Source: Mycobacterium sp. 852002-51971_SCH5477799-a
GTDB taxonomy: Bacteria > Actinomycetota > Actinomycetes > Mycobacteriales > Mycobacteriaceae
Reading direction: 5' to 3'
DNA length: 64,000 nt
Assembly: GCF_001667145.1 (NCBI RefSeq)
Contig: NZ_LZIF01000116.1
Coordinates: forward strand, 62,001 to 126,000
This document shows, piece after piece, positions 46,411-56,841 of this stretch (positions within the stretch are counted from its first letter, which is position 1; each line of letters opens with the position of its first letter). The notes under the pieces were generated by a model, which had not been told where the DNA came from, made no database searches, and was given only the letters and a program-made list of their open reading frames with translations. The position numbers and the translations under genes were made by a program.

Positions 46411-48360
46411 ATGCGCAGCCGCTACGCGGGCGATCCCTTCAGCACGTCCACACCAGAGATCGCGGCCGCTCTAGAGGATGTCAGCATTCCCACGCTGTTG
46501 CTCTCGCTCGTCCACATCACCGGCGACCCCCGGTTCATCCGCGACTTCAAGCAGATGGGCATCTTCCTCAACGAGGTCCAGGGGTTCATGTCGGAGGAGG
46601 ACAAGGCGCGGGCCCGCAGCGAAGCGCTGCCGGTGATCGCCGAGTATCGCGACCGCGGTTGCCCCGAACCGCAGCCACTGAGCCCCGAACTCATCAGGGA
46701 GATGATGGATTGGGCGGCGTGCGAACACGTTCCGGACGACTATCTGTCGCTGATTATCGAAGAACTCGACCTCGACGGCGTCGACCTGCGGCGCCCCGCC
46801 GCGTTGCCGCCCGAGCGCGCCGCTGAGCTTCCGGTCCTGGTGGTCGGGTGTGGCGAATCCGGCATCCTGGCCGGCGTCCGCCTCAAGCAGGCCAACATCC
46901 CGTTCGTCATCGTGGAGAAGAACGCGGGCCCCGGCGGAACATGGTGGGAGAACACTTATCCCGGCGCACGGGTGGATGTGGCCAACCATTTCTATTGTTA
47001 CAGCTTCGAACCCAACAATGACTGGACACACTTCTTCGCCGAGCAATACGAGCTGCAGGACTACTTCACCAAGGTCATCGACAAACACGGCCTGGCTGAG
47101 CACGTGCGTTGGCGCACCGAGGTTCTCGAGGCCGAATGGAACGACGACGACGGTACCTGGCGAATTTCGCTCCGCAGCGCGGACGGCCAGACGGGTATCG
47201 TGCAGGCACGTGCGCTGATCACCGCGGTGGGCCAACTGAACCGTCCCAACATTCCCGGTTTCGACGGAGCGGATACCTTTCAGGGACCGTCATTTCACTC
47301 GGCGGCCTGGGATCACTCGGTAGACCTGAAAGGCAAGCGAGTCGCGCTTGTCGGCGCGGGTGCCAGCGGTTTCCAAATCGGTCCGGCGATCGCCGATAAG
47401 GTGGAACACCTCACCGTGTTTCAACGGACCGCGCAGTGGATGTTCCCCAACCCGACGTATCACGACGAGGTCGCCGACGGCGTGCGCTGGGCGATGCGCC
47501 ATCTTCCGTTCTATGGTCGGTGGTACCGCTTCCTGGTGCTGTGGCCCGGCTCGGACAAAGGTCTGGATGCCGCCGAAGGCGACCCCAGCTACGCGGATCA
47601 GGATCACGCCGTCAGCGACATCAATGCCGCCGCGCACATGATGTTCTCGCAATGGATCAGCAGCCAGGTCAGCGACGATGCCGACCTGTTGGCCAAGGTG
47701 ATGCCCGACTATCCCGCCTGTGGCAAACGGACGCTGCAGGACAACGGCAACTGGCTGCGAACGCTGCAGCGCGATAACGTCGACTTGGTGCGCACGGCCA
47801 TCCAGAGGATCACGCCGCAGGGCATCGTCACCGTGGACGGCGTGACTCATCACGTCGATGTCATCGTGTACGCCACCGGATTTCGGCACACCGATATGCT
47901 GTGGCCGCTAAAAGTCACCGGACGAAACGGCACCGACCTGCATGAGATGTGGGGGAGCAGGCCGTATGCCTACCTCGGGATCACCGTCCCGGAATTCCCG
48001 AACTTCTTCATTGTCTACGGACCGGGAACACACCTGGCCCACGGCGGCAGCCTCATCTTCCAGTCCGAGCTGCAGATGCGCTACGTCGACCAGTGCCTGG
48101 CCCGCCTGGCCGAGACCGACATGCATTCCATCGAACCGAAATCGGAAGCCGCCACCGATTGGCACCGGCGGACACAGACTCAGATAAAGAAAATGGTGTG
48201 GTCCCATCCGGCCGTCAAGCATTCGTATTTCAAAAATGCTGAAGGGGAGATCCACACCGTGAGCCCATGGCGTCTCAACGAATACTGGTCCGCGGTGCGC
48301 GAGCCCGACTGGTCTCAGTTCGTAGTGCGAACGAAAGATTCAGCGCAACAGAGGAAGTGA
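46411..48360 (+). CDS. Baeyer-Villiger flavin monooxygenase
   Basis: 649 residues from the ATG at 46411 (an in-frame TTG precedes it). FAD Rossmann motif VVGCGESGILAG near residue 147, the BVMO fingerprint FQGPSFHSAAWD near 290 (F-x-G-x3-H-x3-W-D), and the NADPH motif GAGASG near 315. An N-terminal extension of about 140 residues precedes the flavin domain, as in larger type I BVMOs. It inserts oxygen next to a ketone, producing esters or lactones; steroid or lipid ketones are plausible. A zinc dehydrogenase gene follows 10 bases later. Confidence 0.9.
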   Translation: MRSRYAGDPFSTSTPEIAAALEDVSIPTLLLSLVHITGDPRFIRDFKQMGIFLNEVQGFMSEEDKARARSEALPVIAEYRDRGCPEPQPLSPELIREMMDWAACEHVPDDYLSLIIEELDLDGVDLRRPAALPPERAAELPVLVVGCGESGILAGVRLKQANIPFVIVEKNAGPGGTWWENTYPGARVDVANHFYCYSFEPNNDWTHFFAEQYELQDYFTKVIDKHGLAEHVRWRTEVLEAEWNDDDGTWRISLRSADGQTGIVQARALITAVGQLNRPNIPGFDGADTFQGPSFHSAAWDHSVDLKGKRVALVGAGASGFQIGPAIADKVEHLTVFQRTAQWMFPNPTYHDEVADGVRWAMRHLPFYGRWYRFLVLWPGSDKGLDAAEGDPSYADQDHAVSDINAAAHMMFSQWISSQVSDDADLLAKVMPDYPACGKRTLQDNGNWLRTLQRDNVDLVRTAIQRITPQGIVTVDGVTHHVDVIVYATGFRHTDMLWPLKVTGRNGTDLHEMWGSRPYAYLGITVPEFPNFFIVYGPGTHLAHGGSLIFQSELQMRYVDQCLARLAETDMHSIEPKSEAATDWHRRTQTQIKKMVWSHPAVKHSYFKNAEGEIHTVSPWRLNEYWSAVREPDWSQFVVRTKDSAQQRK

Positions 48361-48370
48361 GCACGCCAAT

Positions 48371-49396
48371 ATGCGCACTGTAGTCGTCGATGGGCCGCGC
48401 AGCATCCGGGTCGACACCCGCCCCGATCCCGCCCTGCCCGGGCCCGACGGGGCGATCGTCGAGGTGACGGCTGCCGGGATCTGCGGATCCGACTTGCACT
48501 TCTACGAGGCCGACTTCCCGATGCCCGACCCGATTGCGCTAGGCCATGAGGCCGTCGGCACCGTGCTCGAAGCGGGACCCGAGGTGCGCGACGTCAAGGT
48601 CGGCGACCAGGTCATGGTGTCGTCGGTCACCGGCTGCGGCGTGTGCGCCGGATGCGCGACGCGCGATCCGGTGATGTGCCACTCCGGCTTTCAGATCTTC
48701 GGCGGCGGCGTGCTCGGCGGTGCGCAGGCCGACCTGCTCGCGGTGCCCGCCGCGGATTTCCAGCTGCGCAAGATGCCCGAGGGCATCAGCACCGAGCAGG
48801 CGCTGCTGCTCACCGACAACCTGGCCACTGGCTGGGCCGCGGCACATCGGGCTGACATTCCATTCGGCGGCACGGTGGCGGTGATCGGCTTGGGCGCGGT
48901 TGGCCTGTGCTGCGTGCGCAGTGCGCTGTTCCAAGGTGCGGCAACGGTTTTCGCCGTCGACCGGGTGGACGGCCGGCTAGAGCGTGCCGCCCAATGGGGT
49001 GCGACACCCCTGAAGGCTCCGGCGCTCGAGGCCATTCTCGCCGCCACCGATGGACGGGGCGCGGACGCGGTGATCGACGCCGTCGCCACCGACGCCTCCC
49101 TGACCGAGGCGCTCAACGCGGTGCGTCCCGGCGGCACCGTCTCGGTCGTCGGTGTACACGACATGAACCCGTTCCCGCTCAACGCATTGGGCTGCCTGAT
49201 CCGCAGCACGACCATGCGATTCACCACTGCGCCGGTGCAACGCACCTGGCCGGAATTGATTCCGCTCCTGCAGTCGGGCCGCCTCGATGTCGACGGCATC
49301 TTCACCACCGCACTGCCTTTGGACGAAGCGGCCAAGGGCTACGCCACCGCGGAGTCGCGATCCGGCGACGACGTGAAGATTCTGCTGAAGCCCTAG
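48371..49396 (+). CDS. Zinc-dependent alcohol dehydrogenase (Rv1895-like)
   Basis: 341 residues. MDR signature: CGSDLHF (catalytic Cys, about 39-45), GHEAVG, structural-zinc Cys set CGVCAGCATRDPVMC, and NAD(P) loop GLGAVGLCC near 177. It matches H37Rv Rv1895 by order, though shorter. It starts 10 bases after the Baeyer-Villiger gene, so it probably supplies ketone substrate from an alcohol or removes the alcohol product. The substrate is unknown. Confidence 0.88.
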   Translation: MRTVVVDGPRSIRVDTRPDPALPGPDGAIVEVTAAGICGSDLHFYEADFPMPDPIALGHEAVGTVLEAGPEVRDVKVGDQVMVSSVTGCGVCAGCATRDPVMCHSGFQIFGGGVLGGAQADLLAVPAADFQLRKMPEGISTEQALLLTDNLATGWAAAHRADIPFGGTVAVIGLGAVGLCCVRSALFQGAATVFAVDRVDGRLERAAQWGATPLKAPALEAILAATDGRGADAVIDAVATDASLTEALNAVRPGGTVSVVGVHDMNPFPLNALGCLIRSTTMRFTTAPVQRTWPELIPLLQSGRLDVDGIFTTALPLDEAAKGYATAESRSGDDVKILLKP

Positions 49397-49400
49397 TCCG

Positions 49401-50312
49401 TCATCTGGTCGCCGTGATGTATTGCGACCGCATGAAACTGTCGATCTTCACATCGACATCCGGCGGGGTCATGCCATACCCGGCTTGCAGATCGAGGGTG
49501 TTGCGCACGGGTTCGACGGCCCACGCATGGGCCGTGAGCCACTCCGCGGGGTCCGACTGGGGTTCATAGGTCAGCGCCGAAAAGTCCACGTTGCCCGACA
49601 TATTGACCCCTGGGTGATTCGTCTCCAGAGCGTGGAGTTGGTCGTGGTCGAGTCGCGATCCCAGCGCACCGATGGCGATCCGGCTGCCCGGTGCGCTGAG
49701 CCCGCTGATCCGGGTGAAGAGCGCGTGTTGCGCCTCGTCGGTCAGGTAGGGCAGTAACCCCTCCACCGACCAGGCGCTCGGACTCTCCACGTCAAACCCG
49801 GCCGCTTCCAGCGGCCGCGACCAGTCGGTGCGCAAGTCGGCGGCGACCTCGATCCGGCGGGCCCGGGGGGTAGCGCCGTGTTCGGCGAGGACCTGGGCCT
49901 TGAATTCGAGGACCTTCGGCAAATCCACCTCGAAGACCCTTGTGCCATCTGGCCATGAGAGCCGATACGCCCGCGAGTCCAGCCCGGCGGCGACGATCAC
50001 CGCCTGCCGGATGCCAGACGCACCGGCGGTGTCGAAGAAGTCGTCGAAGAACCGGGTCTGAACGCCGTACAGGCGGGGAAATGCCATCTCGTCGTCGGAG
50101 GTGCCCGGATTGGCAAGTACCCCGGCCAAATACGGATCACGCGATGCGTCGATGAAGACTTTCGCGTATTCGTCGCGCACCAGCGGCTGCGGGCTCACCG
50201 CATGCAGCGCACGCCATCCCGCCACCAGCAGCGCGGTATATCCGACGCTGCTGACGATGTCCCAGTTGTCGTCGTCGGAACGGAGCGACCCGAATTCGGG
50301 TGTCGTGTTCAT
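49401..50312 (-). CDS. SAM-dependent methyltransferase, mycobacterial DUF/LCMT type (Rv1896c-like)
   Basis: 303 residues from the ATG at 50312 with GGAGGGG 5 bases upstream; the length equals H37Rv Rv1896c. The LCMT-like SAM fold is shown by [30 protein letters not shown] (central part [14 protein letters not shown] is the SAM motif I), [13 protein letters not shown] as motif II, and the late [12 protein letters not shown]. Members are numerous in mycobacteria; targets are mostly unknown, with lipid or carboxyl groups suspected. It is convergent with the alcohol dehydrogenase gene. Confidence 0.88.
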   Translation of the reverse strand: MNTTPEFGSLRSDDDNWDIVSSVGYTALLVAGWRALHAVSPQPLVRDEYAKVFIDASRDPYLAGVLANPGTSDDEMAFPRLYGVQTRFFDDFFDTAGASGIRQAVIVAAGLDSRAYRLSWPDGTRVFEVDLPKVLEFKAQVLAEHGATPRARRIEVAADLRTDWSRPLEAAGFDVESPSAWSVEGLLPYLTDEAQHALFTRISGLSAPGSRIAIGALGSRLDHDQLHALETNHPGVNMSGNVDFSALTYEPQSDPAEWLTAHAWAVEPVRNTLDLQAGYGMTPPDVDVKIDSFMRSQYITATR

Positions 50313-50375
50313 GGTTGCCCCTCCCGTCGACTCGGAGCGCAAGCCGACGTTTACACGGTACCCGCCGAGCCGGCC

Positions 50376-50807
50376 TCAGAGCTCCAGAAGCACCGTAACC
50401 GGACCGTCGTTCACCAATTCGACCTGCATGTTCGCACCGAACACACCGGTCTGCACTTCGGCGCCGAGTTGCCGCAGCGCCTCGGCGAACTCGGCCACCA
50501 GAGGCTCGGCGACCGCGCCTCGCGCGGCCGCATTCCAGGACGGCCGGCGGCCCTTGGCGGTGTCGGCGTACAACGTGAACTGACTGACGACCAATACCGG
50601 AGCTTTGACATCGGACGCGGAGCGCTCGTCGGCGAGAATCCTTAGCTGCCAGAGCTTCTCAGCGATCCGTCGGGCCTTTTCGCGATCGTCGGTGTGGGTG
50701 ACGCCGACCAACGCCACAAGGCCCTGGCCATCGGGACGGATGGCCCCGACCACTGCGCCCTCGACCGACACCGTTGCCGAAGAGACCCGTTGCACCAATA
50801 CCCGCAT
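50376..50807 (-). CDS. dtd: D-aminoacyl-tRNA deacylase
   Basis: 143 residues, same as H37Rv Rv1897c. It hydrolyses D-aminoacyl-tRNAs (and glycyl-tRNA-Ala), keeping D-residues out of proteins. Motifs: [13 protein letters not shown] at the N-terminus, the catalytic [17 protein letters not shown] near residue 75-91 and the cis Gly-Pro loop [11 protein letters not shown] at the end. ATG at 50807. Divergent from the thiamine-binding-type gene, 51 bases apart. Confidence 0.96.
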   Translation of the reverse strand: MRVLVQRVSSATVSVEGAVVGAIRPDGQGLVALVGVTHTDDREKARRIAEKLWQLRILADERSASDVKAPVLVVSQFTLYADTAKGRRPSWNAAARGAVAEPLVAEFAEALRQLGAEVQTGVFGANMQVELVNDGPVTVLLEL

Positions 50808-50858
50808 GGGCCTCGATGGTGCCAGATTGGCCTCGTCGAGGTTGGGTACGCTCGTTGG

Positions 50859-51164
50859 GTGTCCGTGCTCGTCGCGTTTTCCGTCACCCCGATGGGGGTG
50901 GGCGAGGGCGTCGGCGAGATTGTCGCCGAAGCGGTTCGAGTGGTTCGCGCTTCCGGACTGCCCAACAAGACGGATGCGATGTTCACCGTGATCGAAGGCG
51001 ACACCTGGGTGGAGGTCATGGCCGTGGTGCAGCGCGCGGTCGAGGCCGTGGCCGCCCGCGCGCCGCGAGTCAGTACGGTGATCAAGGCCGACTGGCGCAC
51101 CGGGGCCAGCGACGCGATGACACAAAAGGTCGCCTCGGTCGAGCGTTACCTCGCCCAGAGTTAG
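50859..51164 (+). CDS. YqgV/MTH1187-family thiamine-binding-type protein
   Basis: 101 residues, GTG start at 50859. The ferredoxin-like fold [21 protein letters not shown], then [21 protein letters not shown], is the UPF0045/YqgV pattern; relatives bind thiamine or its precursors. It matches H37Rv Rv1898 in length. It is divergent from dtd. An alternative is a general small-molecule sensor, since thiamine binding is not proven for actinobacterial members. Confidence 0.85.
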   Translation: MSVLVAFSVTPMGVGEGVGEIVAEAVRVVRASGLPNKTDAMFTVIEGDTWVEVMAVVQRAVEAVAARAPRVSTVIKADWRTGASDAMTQKVASVERYLAQS

Positions 51165-51219
51165 TCCCGCAGCGCCGATCGAAACGCCTGTGCGGCCGCA
51201 GCTCTGTGGACCGCGACCA

Positions 51220-51231
51220 CGTAGATCTACG
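51220..51231. promoter_or_regulatory. 12-bp perfect palindrome CGTAGATCTACG
   Basis: A perfect 12-bp palindrome in the gap 50 bases before the cyclase remnant. Its place and symmetry suit an operator or promoter element left over from the lost regulator gene. No regulator is assigned. Confidence 0.4.
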
Positions 51232-51280
51232 CGTATTTGCTGATGTTTTGCGGCTCCTACCGGCCGGATGCTGATTAGCA

Positions 51281-51677
51281 TTGAGCGAACGCGCGGACAC
51301 GCAGCCACTAGGCTCCACGCGGCTGTGGGAGAACCAACCCGACGAAATGACGGTTGCGGTCAGTCGGCTGGATCGCATCCTGGCGGACGTCGTCGCAGTC
51401 CATCAGGGCGCACGACCCGTCGAACAAGTGGAAGGCGACAGTTTTGTGGTCGCCTTCGCCCGAGCCAGCGAAGCGGTCGCCTGCGCCTTGGCGTTGCAGC
51501 GCGCACCACTGGCCCCGATCCGGCTGCGTATTGGGCTGCACAGCGGGGAGGTGCAGTTGCGCGACGAAAACGTTCATCTCGCCCCGTACCGTGCAAACAC
51601 ACCTGACCCACGTTTACACCAATTTGGGTGTGAAATCGCGGCTTCAACTGGCAAGAGAGGCGGCCCGGCGGGGGTGA
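51281..51677 (+). pseudogene. Adenylate cyclase/LuxR regulator deletion remnant
   Basis: The first two-thirds read in one frame as the start of a class III cyclase: [13 protein letters not shown], then PVEQVEGDSFVVAFARASEA and RIGLHSGEVQLRDE. The first metal-site motif (LLADVEG in relatives) is already deleted. Around 51570-51580 the frame switches to SPRTVQTHLTHVYTNLG followed by [11 protein letters not shown], the end of a LuxR helix-turn-helix. In H37Rv such pieces belong to the Rv0890c/Rv0891c and Rv1358/Rv1359 type. About two to three thousand bases must have been lost between them. The fragment ends 22 bases before cinA. Confidence 0.85.
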
Positions 51678-51699
51678 CACTGCCAGTAGGCTCGGGACG

Positions 51700-52986
51700 G
51701 TGAGCGCACGCGCAGGCATCGTTGTCACCGGAACCGAGGTCCTCACCGGACGGGTCCAGGATGCAAATGGCCCCTGGATCGCCGATCGCCTTCTAGAGCT
51801 GGGCGTCGAGCTGGCCCACATCACCATCTGTGGCGACCGGCCCGCCGACATCGAAGCGCAGCTTCGGTTCCTTGCCGACCAGGGTGTGGACCTGATCGTC
51901 ACCAGCGGCGGCCTGGGGCCGACGGCCGACGATATGACCGTCGAGGTGGTGGCCCGGTTCTGCGAACGCGAATTGGTGTTGGACGCCGAGGTTGAGGAGA
52001 AGATCGCTAACATCCTCAAGAAGCTGATGGCGCGTAACCCCGCATTCCAATCCGCTTTGGACCCAGGCACTTTCGAGTCGCTGCGGGCCGCTAATCGCAA
52101 GCAGGCCATGGTGCCGGCCGGAGCGCAGGTGCTCGACCCGGTCGGGACCGCTCCCGGCGTCGTTGTGCCCGGCAATCCGACGGTGATCGTGTTGCCGGGT
52201 CCGCCGCGCGAGTTGCAGCCCATGTGGCATACGGCCATCGAGACACGCGCGGCGCAGGACGCGATCGCCGGCCGGACCGTTTACCGGCAGGAGATGCTGC
52301 GGATGTTCGGGCTACCGGAGTCGGGTCTGGCCGAAACGCTGCGCGAGGCGGAACAGGCCGTGCCCGGCTTCGGGCAACTCGAGATCACCACGTGCCTGCG
52401 GCGTGGGGAGATCGAGATGGTCACCCGTTACGAACCCGAGGCTGCCGATGCGTATGCGCGGCTGGTCAAACTGCTGCGGGACAGGCACGGGCATCAGCTG
52501 TATTCCGAGGACGGCTCGCGCGTCGACGATCTGGTCGCGCAGCTTCTGGCCGGCCACCGTATTGCGACGGCGGAGTCCTGCACCGCGGGTCTGCTGGCGG
52601 CGCGGTTGACCGATCGGCCGGGCTCGTCGGACTATGTGGCCGGCGGTGTCGTGTCGTATTCGAACGAGGCCAAGGCGGAGCTGCTCGGCGTCGACCCGGC
52701 GCTGATCGAAGCGCACGGCGCGGTATCCGAGCCGGTGGCCGAGGCGATGGCCGCGGGCGCGCTGCAGCGCTTCGGGGCCGACACCGCGGTTGCGATCACC
52801 GGAATCGCCGGACCGGGCGGGGGGACGGAGGAAAAGCCGGTCGGCACAGTCTGTTTCAGCGTGACAACCGACGGCCGCTCCGATACCCGCACGCTGCGGC
52901 TCCCCGGCAACCGCTCAGATGTCCGTGAGCGCTCGACCACGGTGGCCATGCACCTGTTGCGGCGCCTACTGGGCAACACCGAATAA
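51700..52986 (+). CDS. cinA: CinA-family protein (NMN amidohydrolase / ADP-ribose pyrophosphatase)
   Basis: 428 residues, GTG start, near the H37Rv Rv1901 length. The N-terminal COG1058/MoCF domain ([31 protein letters not shown] at 68-79) is followed by the C-terminal CinA domain with [16 protein letters not shown] near 285 (catalytic Ser, Cys) and [17 protein letters not shown] near 368. The family acts in NAD/NMN turnover. It begins after the cyclase remnant and ends two bases before the convergent nanT. Confidence 0.95.
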   Translation: MSARAGIVVTGTEVLTGRVQDANGPWIADRLLELGVELAHITICGDRPADIEAQLRFLADQGVDLIVTSGGLGPTADDMTVEVVARFCERELVLDAEVEEKIANILKKLMARNPAFQSALDPGTFESLRAANRKQAMVPAGAQVLDPVGTAPGVVVPGNPTVIVLPGPPRELQPMWHTAIETRAAQDAIAGRTVYRQEMLRMFGLPESGLAETLREAEQAVPGFGQLEITTCLRRGEIEMVTRYEPEAADAYARLVKLLRDRHGHQLYSEDGSRVDDLVAQLLAGHRIATAESCTAGLLAARLTDRPGSSDYVAGGVVSYSNEAKAELLGVDPALIEAHGAVSEPVAEAMAAGALQRFGADTAVAITGIAGPGGGTEEKPVGTVCFSVTTDGRSDTRTLRLPGNRSDVRERSTTVAMHLLRRLLGNTE

Positions 52987-52988
52987 CA

Positions 52989-54251
52989 TCACGTCACTTC
53001 GCGTGCCACGAAGGCGCTTTCGGTTGTGCCGAAGTGGACCCCGGTGGCGTCCTTACCGATCAGCGTCAGCACCGCGACCGTGATGAGCACCGGTACGATC
53101 GTCGCCGCCAGCGCGAAAGGGTAGCCGTGCGATTCGGCGAGGCGTTCCTGGATCGGCAAATTGAATGCCGCCAGCAAGTTTCCGAGTTGGTAGGTCACCC
53201 CGGGGTAGAGGCCGCGGATGGCGTCCGGGGACATCTCGGTGAGGTGGGCGGGAATCACGCCCCACGCGCCCTGCACGAACAGCTGCATCAAAAACGAGCC
53301 CAGGCACAACATCGCCGCGCTCTGCGAGTACGCGAACAGCGGCACGATCGGCAGCGCCAGGATCGCACAGAAGACGACGGTGTGGCGGCGGCTGAACCGC
53401 TGCGACAGCGTGCCGAAGACGAGGCCCCCGATGATGGCACCGACGTTGTACACCACCACGATCCACTTGACCGTCGTGCTGGACAGATTGGCGCCTTGGT
53501 TGGCGTGCGCGCCCAGGAAGGTGGGGTAGACGTCCTGCGTGCCATGGCTCATCCAGTTGAAGGCAGTCATCAGCAACGCCAGGTAGATGAACCGCCGGAT
53601 GATCGCGCCGTTGCGTAGCACGTCACGGATTCGGGTGCTGGTGAGCTTCATCTGGTCCTGCGCGGCTTCCCACACCTCGGACTCCTCCACGCGGTAGCGG
53701 ATGACCAGGCTGATCAGCGCGGGCATTATGCTCAGGCCGAACAGCCACCGCCAGGACAACCCCAGCCAGTCGATGACCACCAGCGAGGCGACGCTCGCCA
53801 GCAGGTAGCCGAAGGCGTACCCCTCCTGCAGCAGTCCGGAGAAGAAGCCGCGTCGCTGCACCGGAACTTTTTCCATGGCGAGCGCGGCGCCGAGCCCCCA
53901 CTCGCCGCCCATCCCGATGCCGTACAGCAGCCGCAGGATGACCAGGACGGTGAAGTTGGGCGCGAAGGCACACAGGAAACCCACCACGGAATAGAACATG
54001 ACGTCGACGATCAGCGGCAGCCGCCTGCCGACGCGGTCCGCCCACAGCCCGAATAGCAGCGCGCCGACCGGTCGCATGATCAGGGTGGCCGTGGTGACGA
54101 ACGCGACTTCGGCCTTGCTGTGGTGGAACGTCTTGGCGATGTCGGCGTAGACCAGGACCACGATGAAGTAGTCGAAGGCATCCATCGTCCAGCCCAGTAG
54201 CGCCGCGATGAAGGAGTTCCGCTGATCGGCGGTCAACCGCTGTGTGGTCAC
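52989..54251 (-). CDS. nanT: MFS sialate:H+ symporter-type transporter
   Basis: 420 residues from a GTG at 54251, close to H37Rv Rv1902c. Twelve predicted spans with MFS signature loops [12 protein letters not shown] (motif A, near 60) and [21 protein letters not shown] (near 107), the sugar/acid symporter pattern. A role in sialic-acid uptake is inherited from the E. coli name; aromatic or carboxylic acid substrates are equally likely in mycobacteria. It is divergent from the amidohydrolase gene 76 bases away. Confidence 0.85.
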   Translation of the reverse strand: MTTQRLTADQRNSFIAALLGWTMDAFDYFIVVLVYADIAKTFHHSKAEVAFVTTATLIMRPVGALLFGLWADRVGRRLPLIVDVMFYSVVGFLCAFAPNFTVLVILRLLYGIGMGGEWGLGAALAMEKVPVQRRGFFSGLLQEGYAFGYLLASVASLVVIDWLGLSWRWLFGLSIMPALISLVIRYRVEESEVWEAAQDQMKLTSTRIRDVLRNGAIIRRFIYLALLMTAFNWMSHGTQDVYPTFLGAHANQGANLSSTTVKWIVVVYNVGAIIGGLVFGTLSQRFSRRHTVVFCAILALPIVPLFAYSQSAAMLCLGSFLMQLFVQGAWGVIPAHLTEMSPDAIRGLYPGVTYQLGNLLAAFNLPIQERLAESHGYPFALAATIVPVLITVAVLTLIGKDATGVHFGTTESAFVAREVT

Positions 54252-54327
54252 GTCAGCATCGTGGCTTACCCGGCGCGATAGCGCGACCTGTTCCACCACG
54301 CGGACTCCGGGAGTAAGTTCCGGATAC

Positions 54328-55395
54328 ATGCGGATCATCGACGCGGACGGGCATGTCGCCGAGAATTCCTCGCTGGCAATCGAAGCGATCAAGCGATGGC
54401 CGCAACACGTCAAATTCAGCACGGACGGGCGGCCGGGGTTGACCCTCGAAGGCCGCAACTACCCCGAGGACACGGGCCCGGGCGCGGGTTGCCCGCCCGA
54501 GCACGGGATCAGCAAGGCTCCGGACATCAATTGCCGTTCACCAGAGGGCGTTTTAGGCGACGCGGATCGCGATCACATCGACACGATGGTGCTCTATCCG
54601 AGCATGGGGCTCTGCGCGCCGAGCCTTGAGGATCCGGAATTCGCCGCGGGATTCTCGCGCCTGTACAACCAGTGGATCGCGGACTATTGCGCCTCGGCGG
54701 GCGGGCGGTTACGCGGCGTCGCCGTGACACCGATCGAGCACGGTCAGGCGGCTATCGACGTGATGGCCGAAGCCAAAGAGCTTGGCCTGATTGCGACTTT
54801 GGTGCCGCCGGCGCTCAAGAGCCGCAACCTCGACCATCCCGACCTCGACCCCTTTTATGCCGCCGCCGTCGAACTCGGCATGCCATTGGGCGTGCACGGC
54901 GCTCCCGGCATCCATCTGCCCAAGATCGGGGTGGACCGCTTCACGAACTACATACAGGTGCACTGCATCAGCTTCCCGTTCGACCAGATGACGGCGATGA
55001 CCGCGATGGTTTCCGGCGGCGTCTTCGAGCGTCACCCACAGTTGCGGGTCGCGTTCCTCGAGGCGGGCGCGGGCTGGGTGCCGTTTTTCATGGATCGGCT
55101 GCACGAGCACTACGAGAAGCGCGGCGACTGGGTGGAGCGTGGGTGGCGTCGCGATCCGCACGACTATCTGGCCGCGGGCAACATCTGGGTGACGTGCGAG
55201 CCGGAGGAACCGATCCTGCCCGGGGTGATCGACGTGCTGGGTGACGAGTTCATCATGTTCGCCAGCGACTACCCACATTGGGACGGTGAGTGGCCGGAAA
55301 GCACCAAGCACCTGCGAACGCGAAGCGACATCAGCGAGGCCTCCCGGGAAAAGATCGGTGGCTTGAACGCGCAGCGCTTCTACAACCTGAACTGA
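54328..55395 (+). CDS. Amidohydrolase-2 family metal-dependent hydrolase/decarboxylase
   Basis: 355 residues from the ATG at 54328. Metal and active-site pattern: DADGHV (residues 4-9), GAPGIHLP near 193, a [15 protein letters not shown] stretch near 211, [21 protein letters not shown] near 243 and [14 protein letters not shown] near 310, the order seen in ACMSD-like and resorcylate-decarboxylase-like proteins. It likely acts on an aromatic or cyclic acid. The gene next to it on the opposite strand encodes an organic-anion-type MFS transporter, so uptake and breakdown may be linked. I recall no equivalent here in H37Rv. Confidence 0.82.
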   Translation: MRIIDADGHVAENSSLAIEAIKRWPQHVKFSTDGRPGLTLEGRNYPEDTGPGAGCPPEHGISKAPDINCRSPEGVLGDADRDHIDTMVLYPSMGLCAPSLEDPEFAAGFSRLYNQWIADYCASAGGRLRGVAVTPIEHGQAAIDVMAEAKELGLIATLVPPALKSRNLDHPDLDPFYAAAVELGMPLGVHGAPGIHLPKIGVDRFTNYIQVHCISFPFDQMTAMTAMVSGGVFERHPQLRVAFLEAGAGWVPFFMDRLHEHYEKRGDWVERGWRRDPHDYLAAGNIWVTCEPEEPILPGVIDVLGDEFIMFASDYPHWDGEWPESTKHLRTRSDISEASREKIGGLNAQRFYNLN

Positions 55396-55440
55396 GCTGC
55401 CGCTTACCCTTTGGGCGACCTGCTGGCAGGATCTGACGGC

Positions 55441-55818
55441 ATGGGCCCTTTTCTGTTGCGTGCCGCATTGACCGGACTCGCGTTGTGGATCGTCACCCTT
55501 TTCGTGCGCGGCCTGAGCTTCGTGGGCGGCGACACCAAGCTGGAGCGGGTTGGCATCATCTTCGTCGTCGCGGTGATCTTCGGTCTGGTGAACGCGTTCA
55601 TCAAGCCGATCGTCCAGATCTTGTCTATCCCGCTCTACATTCTGACGCTTGGCCTGTTCCACGTCGTCATCAATGCGCTGATGCTATGGATCACCGAACA
55701 CACCACGCACTGGGGGCTGCACATCGATCACTTTTGGTGGACCGCGATCTGGGCCGCGATCGTGCTGTCGATCGTTAGTTGGTTGCTGTCCTTGGTGATT
55801 CGGCGCACCGGCGGCTGA
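55441..55818 (+). CDS. Phage-holin-4-superfamily (YvlD/DUF360) membrane protein (Rv1903-like)
   Basis: 125 residues from the ATG at 55441. Four hydrophobic helices with the family patterns LFVRGLSF, VAVIFGLVNAFIKPIVQIL near residue 45 and LTLGLFHVVINALMLWIT near 75. The family is named for a holin-like profile but is chromosomal and not part of a phage. It matches H37Rv Rv1903 in place. Function unknown; some relatives tie into envelope stress. Confidence 0.85.
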   Translation: MGPFLLRAALTGLALWIVTLFVRGLSFVGGDTKLERVGIIFVVAVIFGLVNAFIKPIVQILSIPLYILTLGLFHVVINALMLWITEHTTHWGLHIDHFWWTAIWAAIVLSIVSWLLSLVIRRTGG

Positions 55819-55822
55819 GGCG

Positions 55823-56779
55823 CTAGCCCCCGTCGACCAGGCGCACCACGTCGCGCGCGCAACCCCACGACAACGTGACGCCGTTGCCGCCGTGGCCGTA
55901 ATTGTGAATGCACCGCGCCCGCCCCAGCGGCTCGGCTGCCACCCGCACCGCCGGACGGTCGGGGCGCAGCCCGGTGATGACCTCGATCACCTCGGCGTCG
56001 TTGAGTCGCGGCTCGACGCGGCGGCAGCCCTGCAGAATCCGTTGGGTCACGTCGGGGTCGGCCGTGGTGTCCCAGCGGCCGGGAATGCTGATGCCGCCGC
56101 AGACCACCCGTTGGGGATGGGGGAAGTAGCAGGTCCATTCGGGACCCCTGTTGAGTTCCAGAAACAGTTGGCGCAGACCGGGATTGGTGAGCACCACATG
56201 CTGGCCGAACAGCGGCCGCACGCTGTCGTCACCGGTCAGCGCGCCGGCCGCGAGGCCGGCGCAGTTGACGACGATTTCAGCAACGTCGGCGGCCTCGGAC
56301 AACGATTGCACGGGATGCTCCTCGACCTCGCAGCCGGCCGCCGCGAGCCGCCGAGTCAGATAGTCGAGGTAGTGCGGCATGTCGATCATCGGCACGGTCG
56401 CGCGAAATCCGGTATCGAAGCCCGCGGGAATGTCGGCCGGATCGGCCGGCCGCAAATCGGGGATCATCGTTGCCGCCGAGGACATTGCCTCACTCAGCTC
56501 ACCGACGGCCAGCGCGGGTGCCAGCTGCACACCGGATTCGGGATCCCCGGCGAGATCGGTGAACACCCGCAGAGAGTGCTCGGTCCACCCCAGCGTCTCG
56601 GCGGCGCGCTCGGCGGGTCGTGGGGGCGCCCAGACGGCGCCCGCCACAGCCGAAGTCGTCTGCTTCAGCGTGGTGGCCGCCCATACCCGCACCGGCCGGC
56701 CGGCCTCGGCCAGACAGATGGCCGACGTCAATCCGCTGACGCCGGCGCCGACGACGACAACCCGCTGCCTTTGTCCCAC
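55823..56779 (-). CDS. aao: D-amino-acid oxidase
   Basis: 318 residues from a GTG at 56779. FAD Rossmann motif VVVVGAGVSGLTSA (residues 7-20), then TTSAVAGAVWAPP near 41 (FAD pyrophosphate loop), VVNCAGLAAGAL near 168 and a C-terminal NYGHGGNGVTLSWG, the DAO-family FAD clamp. It oxidatively deaminates D-amino acids with release of H2O2. Orthologue of H37Rv Rv1905c. It is convergent with the holin-like gene and is preceded by the Rv1906c-like gene. Confidence 0.93.
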   Translation of the reverse strand: MGQRQRVVVVGAGVSGLTSAICLAEAGRPVRVWAATTLKQTTSAVAGAVWAPPRPAERAAETLGWTEHSLRVFTDLAGDPESGVQLAPALAVGELSEAMSSAATMIPDLRPADPADIPAGFDTGFRATVPMIDMPHYLDYLTRRLAAAGCEVEEHPVQSLSEAADVAEIVVNCAGLAAGALTGDDSVRPLFGQHVVLTNPGLRQLFLELNRGPEWTCYFPHPQRVVCGGISIPGRWDTTADPDVTQRILQGCRRVEPRLNDAEVIEVITGLRPDRPAVRVAAEPLGRARCIHNYGHGGNGVTLSWGCARDVVRLVDGG

Positions 56780-56841
56780 GGCGCCACGGTAGCGAAACAG
56801 GCCCGCCGCGGCGCGGTGGCGTCGACGGTTACTGAGACGGG

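Noticed and set aside
55441-55818. Possible prophage because of a holin-type match
   Set aside because: The family is chromosomal, the gene has a tuberculosis counterpart, and no other phage gene is near.
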